Assembly: GCA_037893245.1 (NCBI GenBank)
Contig: JBAIAA010000816.1
Span: 1-64,000 of the forward strand
DNA length: 64,000 bases
Direction of reading: 5' to 3'
From: Crossaster papposus
Lineage: Eukaryota > Echinodermata > Asteroidea > Velatida > Solasteridae
Shown: piece after piece, positions 31,168 through 42,145 of the stretch
How the letters are laid out: each line of letters opens with the position of its first letter
Position numbering within the stretch: the first letter of the stretch is position 1
Program-made: the position numbers and the translations under genes
The notes under the pieces: generated by a model
Databases searched by the model: none
What the model was told of the DNA's origin: nothing
What the model saw: only the letters and a program-made list of their open reading frames with translations

Positions 31168-32372
31168 ATGGCTGAAGGTGGAGTTTTTGAACCGGTAGAC
31201 GGCTACGAGGTAGAAGACAACGAGGTAGTCTGGGACTCCTACGACAACCAACCTCTAATCGTCGAGTCAAGATATGCAACACTGGACGACCTCAACAAAG
31301 AAATAATACAATCTGAAGTTGACGCTTTTTACGATCACTTATATGCTGAAACTGGTTTAAACCCACCATTATTAATGATCACTGATTTTTATAGAGATGA
31401 AAATAATGACCTACCGGTACATATTAGAAAAGGAAAAAGAGATTTTCAACTATCTTTCACAAAAGGTAAACTAATAAAATATTACGAGATAAATACCTTG
31501 AAAACTAAATACGGCGTGGGTTTTATTCGCGACATGTTAGACCTCGTTGACTATGACCCCAAAGTTAAAAAACTGTCGTCGAAGCAACAACAACAATTAC
31601 AACAGATTGAATCGGAGTCTACCCGATGCAAAATCTTTCGGAAACGGCCGACGCTTTAAGCGAAATTTACGAAACTGTTAACCAAGAACAAGAACAGGAA
31701 ACCAGTTTTACCGATCTATCCAACAGAAAAATTGCTGGTTTAGACAAAGCTTTTCAAACGATGGGAGGCAACTTGGAACTAAATTTAGCGCGTCTCAGAA
31801 TACTCGACGATGAGATAGCCCAGACCGAAGCGGCACTCGCCGAATCAGTGAGCGACGGTTCCACGGCAGAAATGAGAGAGAGATTAGAAGACTTAAAAAA
31901 TCGAAAGATCGGCTAGATTAGAAGCCGCGTCTGCCGACGGAAAAAAACTTAGAAGTCAGATGAACAGAATAAAAGAAACGATTACGAGAATTTTAGATAG
32001 CGACACGACCTTGAGAGAACAAATTAGAACGTTGTTTAGAGAACAAGGCGTGACCATCGCGAGCATTTTGTCGGCGTTTGGTTTGGCTATCGGTTTGATA
32101 GTAAAGAGCGTTCTGTCTGTCGGTGCACCACCCACACCTTTGCCCGCGCCCACGCCTACTCCAATACCACCATCCCAATCGGGTAACGTAAAATAATAGA
32201 TACAGTCGCAACTAAAACACTTTTCAAACGTGCTCGCTAAACTAGGCTCAAAATTACTCGACGCCTTGCCCGGAATTTTAGGCGGTATAGCGAGTTGGAT
32301 ATTTAACGTATTGAGTAAAACCGCCAGATGGTTAGGAGAACACGTGTGGACCTTTATAGTGGGAGTCCCACG
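31168..32372 (+). pseudogene. Copy-2 large coiled-coil/membrane protein
   Basis: The homologue of 6163-7372. It keeps the MAEGG start, but the first 150 or so residues are very different from copy 1. Frame changes occur at about 31,620 and 31,900, and a nonsense codon (ATAATAG region) at about 32,194. The C-terminal region after I-R-T-L-F-R-E-Q-G-V-T-I is close to copy 1. The 3' end is fused to the convergent gene by a deletion. Confidence 0.8.
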
Positions 32373-33381
32373 GTAAGTTAGCGGTCGCAATCTGTATATT
32401 GTTGTTATATCCTTCGTGGGTTCCGACCCTCACAAAAGTTTAACGAACTCCTGGCGTATTGCAGCGAATCTTGAAATTAGGTTATAGATTTTTCCAGATC
32501 GGTCGGAGACGATATCAAGTCTTCGACGATATTAACAAACTGAGCTTGAGCGTCGAGCCCCGTGCCTAGAGTCAAAATACTAGTTTTTGTTTGCGCCTGA
32601 GCCCCCAGCACAGCGTAAACATACGCCCTGACAGATTCGTTAATTTTTTGTATCCCTACGTTGGTAAAGTGAGACTCTGCGGGTATCCATTTTTGCCACC
32701 CGAGCGTCAATACCGCTCTACGATATATAACTTATTATATAAGTACTGTAATAACCAGATCCTTTAGGAGGATCTTCGTGGCCAAACCCCATTAGACATC
32801 CCCCCGCGTATTTACCGTAACTAATATCCAAGAGACAAGTTGTGATCTTCGCCGTAAAATCTGCAAGGGTCTATATTACCTTTACAATCTTTATTGTTGT
32901 TATAAGGGTCATATATGTCCCGGTATGGGACATTGCATAAACTCTAATATTTTTCTAACCGTAAAACAAACGTGAAATCTATATATGGCCCTCGTGAGAC
33001 GATCCGTCAAATAAAGTAGATCTATCCCTATGCCGCAACCGGCGGTACTGCAGCAAAATTGAATTGATTTTGATAAAACACCAACGGATCAGATTTCCAT
33101 CTTTTTATTAGCTCATCCGTTGTAACGGCGGGTAACCTATAATGGGTGAATATATCCGCAAAAATAACCATAAAAGAACCGCGGTCGACCGCGTTTACTA
33201 CAATCTCTAGACTCTTGAAATCTAAGTCCAGCCTGTTAGCTTGTTCTTGTGCTTGTTCTTTTATTCTCGATATGATTTTATCTTGTTCGATCAGTCTCGA
33301 GTAATTTTTAGCTTGTTTTTGTGTTTGTTCTTTCAGTCTCGATGTATTTTCTACGACCGTTTTGTTTATGACGCTAATCAT
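32373..33381 (-). pseudogene. Copy-2 proline-rich virion-type protein
   Basis: The homologue of 7412-8605 lacking its Pro-rich linker and membrane anchor through the 355-base deletion, and with further deletions inside (for example about 50 bases at 32,430). The 5' end differs: the frame begins at 33,381, adding about 49 residues with two copies of a Gln/Lys-rich coiled motif (K-E-Q-x-Q-x-Q-A) before the copy-1 start. Confidence 0.8.
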
Positions 33382-33633
33382 TTTTATTTGTCTTTATTAT
33401 AACAGACTTTAATTAAAATGTCTTAAAATGTGTATTATAAAATATGTCTCATTATTTTTTAGATTGAGGAATCCACTTAGAAAAATTTATAAGCTGGGTA
33501 TCCCGCAACAAACGCAAGTTCTCGTTCTTTTTGGTTATCGCTGGGGGGGTAAAAGTCTGAGAGTTGGGGTTTTTGCTATAAGTTCACGATGAAATCTAAG
33601 TATTTTTTATATTTTATTTTCTTCTTTTAAAAT
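33382..33633. other. Copy-2-specific intergenic expansion
   Basis: About 250 bases separate divergent genes here, against 36 in copy 1. The stretch is A/T-rich with a run of eight Gs at 33,542-33,549 and a partial repeat of the normal promoter segment near 33,590-33,633. No gene seen. Confidence 0.5.
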
Positions 33634-34050
33634 ATGGCTAGCATCGCTATGATGGTTGGAGGCGCTATAGTTAACGCTTTAGCTTTTACGGGATCAAACT
33701 TTTTTTCGAGCGTTAAACAAGACGGAGAGCGCAAGAGACACGACTTGGCTTTAGAACAACTGACGACGGCAAAAATAAATGGGGAAAAATCTCGGACAAA
33801 GTATCTCGATTGGTTAAACGATCGACTAAAAAAACAAGCGAAGGCTCAAAGGACTTTTAAAAGTACTGACAAGGCTCTCAGAGAATACAACTCGGTTACT
33901 CGCGAAGATCTACGAGTACCAATCTACCTGCAGCACGAGCCCACTCTCGCCGATTTTTACGCGCCGAGCGAAGATCAAAAGACCGGCGAGTTGGCGTTTG
34001 TTTTGGGAGGAACGGCGTTGGTAGGTTTTTTAGTTTGTAAGTTTTTATAA
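33634..34050 (+). CDS. Copy-2 two-helix membrane protein
   Basis: The homologue of 8642-9070, 138 codons, open from the conserved MASIAMM start to the stop. Differences from copy 1 are mostly substitutions in the coiled-coil region plus a short deletion of the QQKQ region. It is one of two genes open in both copies. Confidence 0.8.
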   Translation: MASIAMMVGGAIVNALAFTGSNFFSSVKQDGERKRHDLALEQLTTAKINGEKSRTKYLDWLNDRLKKQAKAQRTFKSTDKALREYNSVTREDLRVPIYLQHEPTLADFYAPSEDQKTGELAFVLGGTALVGFLVCKFL

Positions 34051-34086
34051 GTTGTTTAGTTTTTATAAGTTGTTTAGTTAAATACA

Positions 34087-35077
34087 ATGAAAACAAAGTT
34101 TAAAAAAGTGTATTATAGCCCCGTCGGTTATTGGAAGGGTGAGGGCGCGGTTGTAAAATTAGCTAAAAAACGGGCGCGTCCAAAGAAGAAACTGGTTAAA
34201 AAAACAAGCGTTGTGGCAAATTTATTTACCGCCTCCTACGTATATTCCTCGACCTACGAGTTTGAACAAGTCCATGGGTATTCCCAACGAAATGCATCAG
34301 ATACATGTGTAGACTTGTTATTTTTACCCTTCAATAAAGTCGGTAAAAAAGAATATAAGTACGCGATGACGGTCGTTGACGTGGCCACGCGTTTTACAGA
34401 GGCCGAACCTTTGACCAACAAGACGAGTACCCAGGTGGCCGATGCTTTGAGTCGAGTTTACGCTAGGTCGCCTTTGACTTGGCCAAAGGTTTTAAAAGTA
34501 GACGCGGGTAAAGAATTTCACGGGGAATTAAAAAAAATGATGTCGGAGAAAAATGTCGCGATACAAGTGGGAGAACCACAGAGCGCAGGGTATCGTCGAA
34601 AGATTTAACAGGACTTTGGCGGAGAGATTGTTTGGCCATCAATACGCCAAAGAAATCCTTAATCCGACGGAGAGATCGCGACTCTGGGTTAAAAGATTAC
34701 CTGACGTAATTAAGGCGTTAAACGACGAAACCACCAGATCGATAACGACGGAAGACTACGAGCCACTCACTCCCAGGCGGGCGATGCAAGAAACGCAAGT
34801 TCGTCAAATCAGTTCTTCCGTGGACGAGGTAGAAAAAGAGTTGATCAAAAAAGGCGATCTTTTTAGATATCTTTACGCGCCCAGTGAGTTAGAGGGAGGA
34901 GAGCGCAGGCGAGCGACCGATCCTATCTGGAGTCTCGAGGTTTTTGATTTAGATCGCGCGATCAAAGACCCCAACCAACCCACTCTTTACTATCTCAAAA
35001 AAGGTCCCAATCGAAGTTTCGTTAGTCAAGAGCTTCAAGTCGTTCCACCGGACACCGAGTTACCTCCAAGTTTATAG
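34087..35077 (+). pseudogene. Copy-2 integrase
   Basis: The homologue of 9174-10171. The N-terminal zinc-like region is altered by small indels (34,165-34,205), a six-base ACATGT-type insertion lies near 34,303, and a frameshift between the second aspartate (KVDAGKEF) and the catalytic glutamate (IVERFNR) splits the core at about 34,575. The C-terminal domain is continuous with the core here, unlike in copy 1. Confidence 0.85.
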
Positions 35078-35089
35078 TGACCAATCCTG

Positions 35090-36293
35090 TAGTATATATA
35101 GCTTTGTGTCCAGAGGACTCAACGACAGTTTGTTTTGAGTTATGGTGTGTAACGCGTGATTTTTTGATCTGATGTACCGGTACGTCATCTTATCGCTTTG
35201 AGAATCTTTTTTTTTTAGACAGTCGAGATAACGCTCGTGACTTAATTTTGTCGGTGACTGCTTTGGGTTACTCCCTTGGCTTTTTTAAGCTCAAAGCCGT
35301 CCGTCATTAAAATTGAGTACATCTTTGGCCTTAAGCAAACGCATTGGCTGACTGGTTTTCCCACCAAATTCGTCTTTAAATTTACCTATTACCTTTTTGT
35401 TGACGCGATCGTACAAAGGGTGATCGGTGGGATAGTTTGACAGGTCGTACGAGTCGGAGTCTTTTTTTATATCTTCGTAAACGTCGTCCGTCTCAACGCT
35501 CAAGAGTAGACTGTCTGTGTCGGTAAACCCTATTCGGTCTCCATAGAGTTTTTGAGAGGTCTAAAATACTCACCCCCGCATAAATAGGTTTGTTTAATAA
35601 CGTCTTGTACATTTCGATAAACGCTAGATTGCAATCGGTAAAAATCGTCGTATGTTTATAGCTCGGTTTACGCGACAACGCTTGATATTTAGAAACTTGG
35701 TTGCTTCTAAGTAAAAACGCCTCTGTTCTATTTTCCCGTTTTTTCAAAAACGCTGTTGTTCATGAGCTTAAAAAAGTCCTTTTCAAAGTCAGACGTTGCG
35801 TGAGTTCCGAGTTGGGTGTTTTTGTCGATGTAAGATTTCATCCAAGGCGCTTGCTTAAATTGTAATACGCCAACAACCCCAGTTGAAACTCGGACAACCA
35901 CTCTTTGGGTACTTTGATATTTTCGGGGGCCAGCGGATAATCATTGTGCCAATCGTGCAAAGCGTTGGGATAATCCAAGTCTACCTCTAAGAGACACCCT
36001 ACGTCGGCCGTTTCTGAGATTGACATAATGCGTTCCGTCGTGATGTCTTTGGGTTTTGCCCATTTAAGAATGGCGTAAGGTAAATATTGACTCGTGGCCC
36101 AACCATACAAATTGATGGCGTCGGGATACATGATGTAAGTCGATGGTTTGTCTGGATCGTAGTCGGAAAGATATTTATTGTTTGCTTTATAGTGCCTAGC
36201 ACCACCCACGCTTGATAGTCCTCTTTTTGCTTTTTCAAAAAACAAGTGTTTGTCCACATCGGTCAACAACTCGAGCTCGACGTCCGAGTGTTT
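35090..36293 (-). pseudogene. Copy-2 DNA polymerase, C-terminal fragment
   Basis: The homologue of about 10,190-11,580. It contains a degraded motif A region and the N-N-S-V-F-type motif B region. At motif C the sequence around 35,515-35,545 has lost a segment, leaving only part of the DTDS core. Several deletions (35,540, 35,860) remove 30-100 bases. The gene stops abruptly at 36,293 at a MITE; the N-terminal two thirds, including the exonuclease, are absent. Confidence 0.85.
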
Positions 36294-36532
36294 TAACCAG
36301 TTCGCGCCGGATGACGTATATATAAACGCAAAAATTTCCACAAATTCAAAACGGATGACGCATAAACACGCTAAGTTCAAGTTCAGAAATGTATGTCAGC
36401 AGCAAGCAAGGCCGGAAATGCGTGGGTGTGCTTCCTGGCACTATCAGCCTGAACCCGCTTCGGATCGAGTTTCGTTAAAAATAATCCCACCCGTGGGCTC
36501 GGCGATGTTAAAATAATCCCGGCGCGAACTGG
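36294..36532. mobile_element. TTAA-flanked MITE at the truncation point of copy 2
   Basis: Inverted ends CCAGTTCGCGCCGG are bounded by TTAA on both sides (about 36,290 and 36,533). The interior has no gene. One end has a relative at 57,191-57,211. The Polinton polymerase ends exactly at its left border and does not resume on the right, so a deletion accompanied or followed the insertion. Confidence 0.75.
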
Positions 36533-36671
36533 TTAAATACTCATATCAGGAGAAGAGGTTCCAAGCCCAGGCTGGGCTCTAATCCACAACTTGCAGAATT
36601 ACAGCAAATCATAAATTCAATGTTACAGACCATGGCACTTTTACAAACATAAATGTTTTTCCACTTAATAC

Positions 36672-36850
36672 CCTGTGAGCATTCAAGGTGAGGCACGGCC
36701 AGCCCCGCCCTCTCACAGTAGTACCCGGGATCGCAGGGGATGGGCTTTTCAATACCCCCTGGGCAGTACTCTCCTGGGGCGCACCGACCTCCGATGGACA
36801 GGTCTGTTGGGGTGGGGCTGGAAGCGCCTTGGATGCAATACCAACAATCG
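36672..36850 (-). CDS. Host GCC2/GCC3 gene, exon i (most 3' seen)
   Basis: A 179-base exon bounded by CACAG before and GTATTA after it on the minus strand. It encodes one cysteine-rich unit with C-A-P-G-E-Y-C-P-G-G and C-D-P-G-Y-Y-C-E motifs. Its first base completes the codon begun by the exon at 48,292, so the two are spliced across the inserted retrotransposon. No later exon was found between here and 14 kb. Confidence 0.8.
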
Positions 36851-36956
36851 CTGTGAGAAAAGGAGGGAATTATTATTACATCTCATGGATATTTATGGGC
36901 CAAGTCAATTAGTAGGCTCTGAGCATAATGTCTGTAACAATGAAATTGCCAACATG

Positions 36957-38410
36957 TGTAACCCCGACCCAAAACAGGTCTTGGGTTATGGTATTATTTA
37001 ATATTTTCTATTTTGTATGACTATGTTTCCCATTTGTAAGATTCCCTTCTTACTCAACTTTGTTGGTTCTTTATCTTTTTTTCTTCTTACTGGTGAGTTT
37101 ATTCCAGTAGACCCTTGATCTCTGCCTACCCTTTGTAGGGATAGTCTTTGAATTTTTATCTTTTATCTTTCCTGGAAGTTCAGAGGATGTTCTTTGTGTC
37201 CTCTGTCTTTTATTGGTGGCTGGTACACCAGTGTGTACACACACAATAAACTTCCATAAGTTAAGCATGATGTGGGGACTCTTAATCCCTGCTTGTTTAT
37301 TACATCTTGCAGGAGCTGTTAAAACAACAAGCTTCTGTTGATTTCAGATCTCCCTGGTTACTAAGTGGCCAATCAGTATAGAGTCATGTGTGACAATTTG
37401 AAGTTTGACCAATGAGAGCCTGGGTTGATATGTGGTCAGGGCATGCTTTGGGTGCCAGCTTGCCCCAAATTTTAGCAAGACTTGGCATAACCGACTCTGC
37501 CATCGTGCTGACTGCATGTCTGCCATTTTCATCTGCTGTTTTGAGCAAATTGTTGTTTTCGATTGGAGGACCCTGATCCCAAGTTTCCTCCTGTTTGCAC
37601 GAATGTTTGGCTCTCTGTTTTAGGCGAGTTTGATTTACTATTTATATTGTGTTTAGATTATTATATGTTTGCTCAGATTTTGTCATTGATTTTGCATTTT
37701 TTATATTAACTTTAGGTAAAGTGTTTTAGCAAGATAAGTTTGTAGTAAGTTGGATTTGCGCCTTTTCTTTACTCTTGCATGAAGCACATGCAAATGGTTT
37801 AGAGTCAAACCAAGAATAAGTAATGCTCCAGATTTTATTCAGCATTGTATAGAATTTTGGTGTTTTATGAAGTCGGGGTGATCAACTGACTATGGTCCCA
37901 AATTCTGGGATGATTGAATATTTTTATTGAATTTCTATTCCGCAGTTATGATTAACTTGTTAAAGTGTTTGGCGATCATTTTCTTGTGGTTTTGATTAAC
38001 CCAAGCTTAAAGACACAAACTGTTGTCTTGTGTTAGAGTTTTAGGCTGTATGCAAAAAGATGCATATTCTGTATTTATTTATTTGTAGATTCCGGTTTTT
38101 AGTGCTGTTCGTATATTATTCTGTTATGGATCGAAACTTAGAGATACAAATTGTTCTCTCATGATCAAGTTTGGAACTTGCTATTCCTGCATTTGAACAG
38201 TTCGATTAAGATTTGGAGTTTTCTATTTTTGATTTGTGTCTCACGTATGAGACTGAGAAATGTACCTGAGATTATTTTCTTCTTGAAATAAAACATTTTC
38301 TTTGTGTATGCAAATCCTGAATTGTGTGAAGTCAAGAGTTTTTACCAAAAGGGAGTTAAATTAATATAAATTTGGTTCCTGTTATTTTGGAATGTGAACC
38401 ACGGGTTACA
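36957..38410 (+). repeat. 5' LTR of Ty3/Gypsy element
   Basis: 1454 bases beginning TGTAACCCCGACCC and ending CCACGGGTTACA, with TGTAAC/GTTACA inverted tips. CATG flanks the element on both sides (36,953-36,956 and 48,253-48,256) as the likely target duplication. It is very similar to the 3' LTR apart from two extra segments there, indicating a rather recent insertion. Confidence 0.9.
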
Positions 38411-38412
38411 TT

Positions 38413-38430
38413 TGGGGGCTTGTCCGGGAA
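38413..38430 (+). promoter_or_regulatory. Primer binding site (tRNA-Pro type)
   Basis: TGGGGGCTTGTCCGGGAA begins two bases after the 5' LTR and matches the proline-tRNA primer site used by some retroviruses with two differences. It would prime minus-strand DNA synthesis. Confidence 0.8.
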
Positions 38431-38776
38431 ACGTTTTAATTTGTTTGACTTGACTTCGAATATAAAGGATTTGTGTGCACCTTGATCTTGTTTGGTTTTG
38501 GATTGAGAATACCTATTGTTTTCTATTGTTCAGTGATTGATGCTAATAGTCTCTTTCAGATATATATTATTTACTTTGCGATTTGCTGTTGTTTTGATTG
38601 ATTTGTTGACCAGTGTTTTCCTCAAAGGTACATGTACATTATTTATCCTGCAAATTATTTTTTGATACTTGCCAAGAGAGCCAACATTTGTGCAATTCCT
38701 TTTTTTTGTGGCCATTTTCCCCGTTCCGTGCATTTTTTCGGTTGTTGCTTAATTGCTCAAACTTCACTTGTCACAA

Positions 38777-40279
38777 ATGGCGGACACAGCACTTCGACAG
38801 AATGGTCTGGATTGGTGTAAGAAGGACGATCTCAGGCCAAGTCACTCTTTTTTGTTGACTTTTCAATTGTCTAGTCCATTGGCAGAGACAGATATTCTAG
38901 CCTGTTCTTTGCATAATATGTTTCCTTCACTAGAGGGCCTTTCTAGGAAAGAGGATGCAGACAACAACTCCGCTATTTTTCTTTGTGATTTTTCTGTGCC
39001 TATCTTTTCTCTTAGGCTAGGGACTGAGATTCGTTTAAATTGTCATGCGTCATTGACGCTTTGTCAAGTCATTCGGCTGGACAATTCTCCATCAAAGAAC
39101 CAGCAAGTCACTATTAGTAACCTGCGGAAGAGTGGTGTTCTAAATGCATGGCATTTGGGAGAGAGGACCTCTACGTCTGATTTCCCTTCTACTTCTGAAT
39201 CTAGCCCTTCTTCTCAACAAACCCCACCCTCTGACTTTTCCAAATCATTTGCTCACTGCACCTTGGCGGCAAATTATCGTAAGCTTAGATGCCTTTCGGG
39301 TTCTACTTCTCCCCCGAAAGATGAAGACGACTATGTAGCCTGGATCGACCACATCGAAGGTCAGATGGATAAGTGGCAGGACTTGGATGACGCAGAGAAG
39401 AGAAAGCGTATCCGTGAGGCTCTGCGGCCACCTGCCCTCAACATCATCAACGATCTTCGATGTGACGATCCAACTGCCACTTCTCTAGACTACCTTAAGG
39501 CTTTAGACATCGCTTTTGGTGACACGGAGACGGACGACGAGTTGTTCGTGAAATTTCATGGTTTGGCCCAGGCTGCTGGTGAGTCTCCTAAGTTTTTGAC
39601 TAGGCTTCAAAATGTATTGAGGCGGGCTCTGAGAAGGAGTGTGGTCCCTCATTCCCAGGCTGACAAAATGCGCCTCAGCCAGTTTATCCGTGGTATCTTG
39701 TACGACGAGATGATACTGGTAAACCTGCAACTGAGAGACAAGATGAGTCAGCCACCGTCTTTCCTAGCCCTGCTGTCCATGGTCAGAAAGCAAGAAGATG
39801 AGGCCAGACTGAAGCTGCAGAGTCGTGGTTGTCCCACCCTCGGGGCACAACAAGCTTGACATCTTCAGCACGCTGCTCACCCTCCGACTCACCACTCTAA
39901 CTTTGCCCATCCTCAGGCACCATATTCTCTCTCTTCACACTATCCTCATCCTGCCAGTCCTCAGGCACAGTTTCTCCATCAGAATGCCACTCCAGCTACT
40001 CCTCAGAGCATTTCACAGCACACGCAGGCCTGCAACACTCCTCGAGATCAGGCTCAGTGGAGACAACCTCGTCAGAACCTTGACCGAGGCAATGAGAGGG
40101 GCACTTTGGTAGATTTTTGTTTTTCGTGTGGTCAGGAGGGACACATCCGCCGGAGATGCATGAACCCTGCCAACGCTGAGGTGGTCAATCGAAAGTTGAT
40201 CCACTTCATCCTTGGAGGACCATCGGGAAACGGGCTCGGACGTCTGCAGGAGGGGAACCAGATGTCCGAACGCCGGTAA
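38777..40279 (+). pseudogene. gag: Gag polyprotein with zinc knuckle, one in-frame stop
   Basis: The frame starts at ATG 38,777 (MADTALRQNG), is interrupted by a TGA at 39,857-39,859, and then stays open in the same frame to a TAA near 40,279. The first part has the helical capsid-type region (residues about 190-350, with a K-F-L-T-R-L-Q-N motif); the second has a His/Pro-rich linker and a CCHC knuckle C-F-S-C-G-Q-E-G-H-I-R-R-R-C at about 40,118-40,160. It packages element RNA in virus-like particles. The stop could be a mutation or read-through; other C-to-T nonsense changes in Pol favour mutation. Confidence 0.85.
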
Positions 40280-40323
40280 GCCCCAAGATTAAATATGAGG
40301 CAGGAACGGATGTTCCTCAGGGA

Positions 40324-41517
40324 TTGGTCGATGATACAGTCACACCACGGTGTTGGGTTGATGGACTCGACACCCACTGCCTACTGGACAGTGGCTCTCA
40401 AGTCACTCTGATATCTAAAGGTTTCTTTGACCGTCTCAATCGTCAGTTGCACCCCCTTAACGATCTTGTTTTGTTCCATGGAGGTGATGGGAAGATGCCA
40501 TACTTGGGTTGGACTTATGTGTCTATGGGGTTTGACGACTCCTTCAGTGGGACCAGTAGTCAATTCGAAACCTTTGCTTTGGTCGTCCCAAATGGACGAA
40601 ACTCCAGTGTCCAACCAATTATAGTTGGGACAAATTCAGGTTTTTTCCGCAGCTGTTTTGAGTCATGTAAGCAGCAGGCAGGTCATCGGGTTGTACAGAG
40701 TCTGAATATCAGTGCCGCATGCCGAAAGATCTATAAGGACATCGCCGATGAGAACAAGATTCCTGGTGATGCTAGGCTTGGAACAGTCAGGACTCGTTCA
40801 AAACGTGTTCTTACCTTTCAGCCTGGCGAGCAGAAATCTGTCAGTGGGTCTTGGCGAAATATCCTGCACAAACCAGTGACTGTGCTGGTTGAAGCTCAGG
40901 AAAGGCGTAGACTGCCGACAGGGTTGGAAGTGACACCTCTTGTCACTGAACTCCCTGGGAATTCGACAAGCACTGTCAATGTAATAGTTGTCAACCGTAC
41001 CAGTCAGAAGATAACAGTCCCAGGAAATTGTCCTTTGGCAGACGTTTTTATCCCTGAATGGTGTCATGAAGCTCCGAGTGTGGGAGAACCTACGAAAGCT
41101 TCAAGCGCCAAGGCTACTACAAGCAACAATGTCCACTCAAATTCCTCTGATAATGATTTTGACAACCTTCCTTTTGTCTGGGGTTCGATCTCCCCTGAAA
41201 GGAAGAAACAAATTCTTGACAAGATGAGGTTAAGATCTCAGGTTTTCTCTAGACACGACTGGGATGTAGGACAAACGACACAAGCCGAGCACCAGATCAA
41301 CCTTGAAGATGGCTCTCCATTTAGGGAAAGATCGCGAAGAATAGCTCCAGCTGATCTCAAAGACTTGAGGCTACACTTGCAACAGCTGTTAGACAACGAC
41401 ATCATCAGAGAGTCACGCAGCCCATATGCTTCACCGATTGTGCTTGTTCGTGTAACGTTACTCTGTAGCGGGCCAAGCAGAATGAGGCGTGGGGTCATAA
41501 ATAACCAAAGAAAATGA
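40324..41517 (+). pseudogene. pol: Pol: protease and start of reverse transcriptase, truncated
   Basis: A Pol frame (different from Gag) with the aspartic protease motif L-L-D-S-G-S-Q-V-T at about residue 20, a linker, and the start of reverse transcriptase (I-R-E-S-R-S-P-Y-A-S-P-I-V-L-V-R). After that point foreign sequence replaces the expected RT residues and a stop follows at 41,517. The RT continues only after 42,146. Confidence 0.85.
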
Positions 41518-42145
41518 CGGCAGACAAGACAGACTTCGGGGGCGCCTCCCAGATTTAGTTTTAATACACAAACAAATCAAATTAATATTTACAAAAGTAA
41601 GGAGCACATTAATACAAGTAGGTGGATTATACAATTAAAGTAACACTTACAAACTATAAGACCGGTGCAGGCACGAGGCTGGAGGAAAACACACAACAGA
41701 AAATACCCAAACGCAAAAGTGGCTACAAAAATAACGGAATGACCCACGCCCCAATTGCGCGAACCAGTCTTATAGTCTGCAAAGTGCACTCGACCAAATG
41801 GAATCCAAATAACTAATAAATGTAAAGCTGCATTACAAGTGGCAAACATATGTAAGAATGAAAGGAATTTAAGGAACGAATAAAAAGTGAATGAAATGGT
41901 GGAGTGTAAAGCATGTAGCGCAGGTGGTGAACATACGTATTTGTTACAGACGGACGACGAGTTGTTTGTGAAATTTCATGGTTTGGCCCAGGCTGCTGGT
42001 GAGTCTCCTTCTAAGTTTTTGACTAGGCTTCAAAATGTATTGAGGCGGGCTCTGAGAAGGGGTGTGGTCCCTCATTCCCAGGCTGACAAAATGCGCCTCA
42101 GCCAGTTTATCCGTGGTATCTTGTACGACGAGATGATACTGGTAA
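41455..42145 (+). other. Insertion in RT gene including a duplicated gag segment
   Basis: About 490 bases of unrelated sequence (41,455-41,946) are followed by about 200 bases (41,947-42,145) that copy the gag segment at 39,528-39,724 almost exactly, down to the GATGATACTGGTAAAC end. Immediately afterwards the RT sequence resumes. This looks like template switching during reverse transcription or a nested rearrangement. Confidence 0.85.

Larger units (their letters stand above)
21706..36293. mobile_element. Polinton/Maverick element, copy 2 (decayed, truncated)
   Basis: It has the same gene order and orientation as copy 1 but is interrupted by inserts at 22,043-22,756 and 23,511-26,723, carries many frameshifts and a 355-base deletion at about 32,372, and ends inside the polymerase gene at a TTAA-flanked MITE. 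It remains similar to copy 1 over most genes, so the two are related insertions. Flanks differ between copies, which argues against one being a simple segmental duplicate of the other with its surroundings. Confidence 0.9.
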
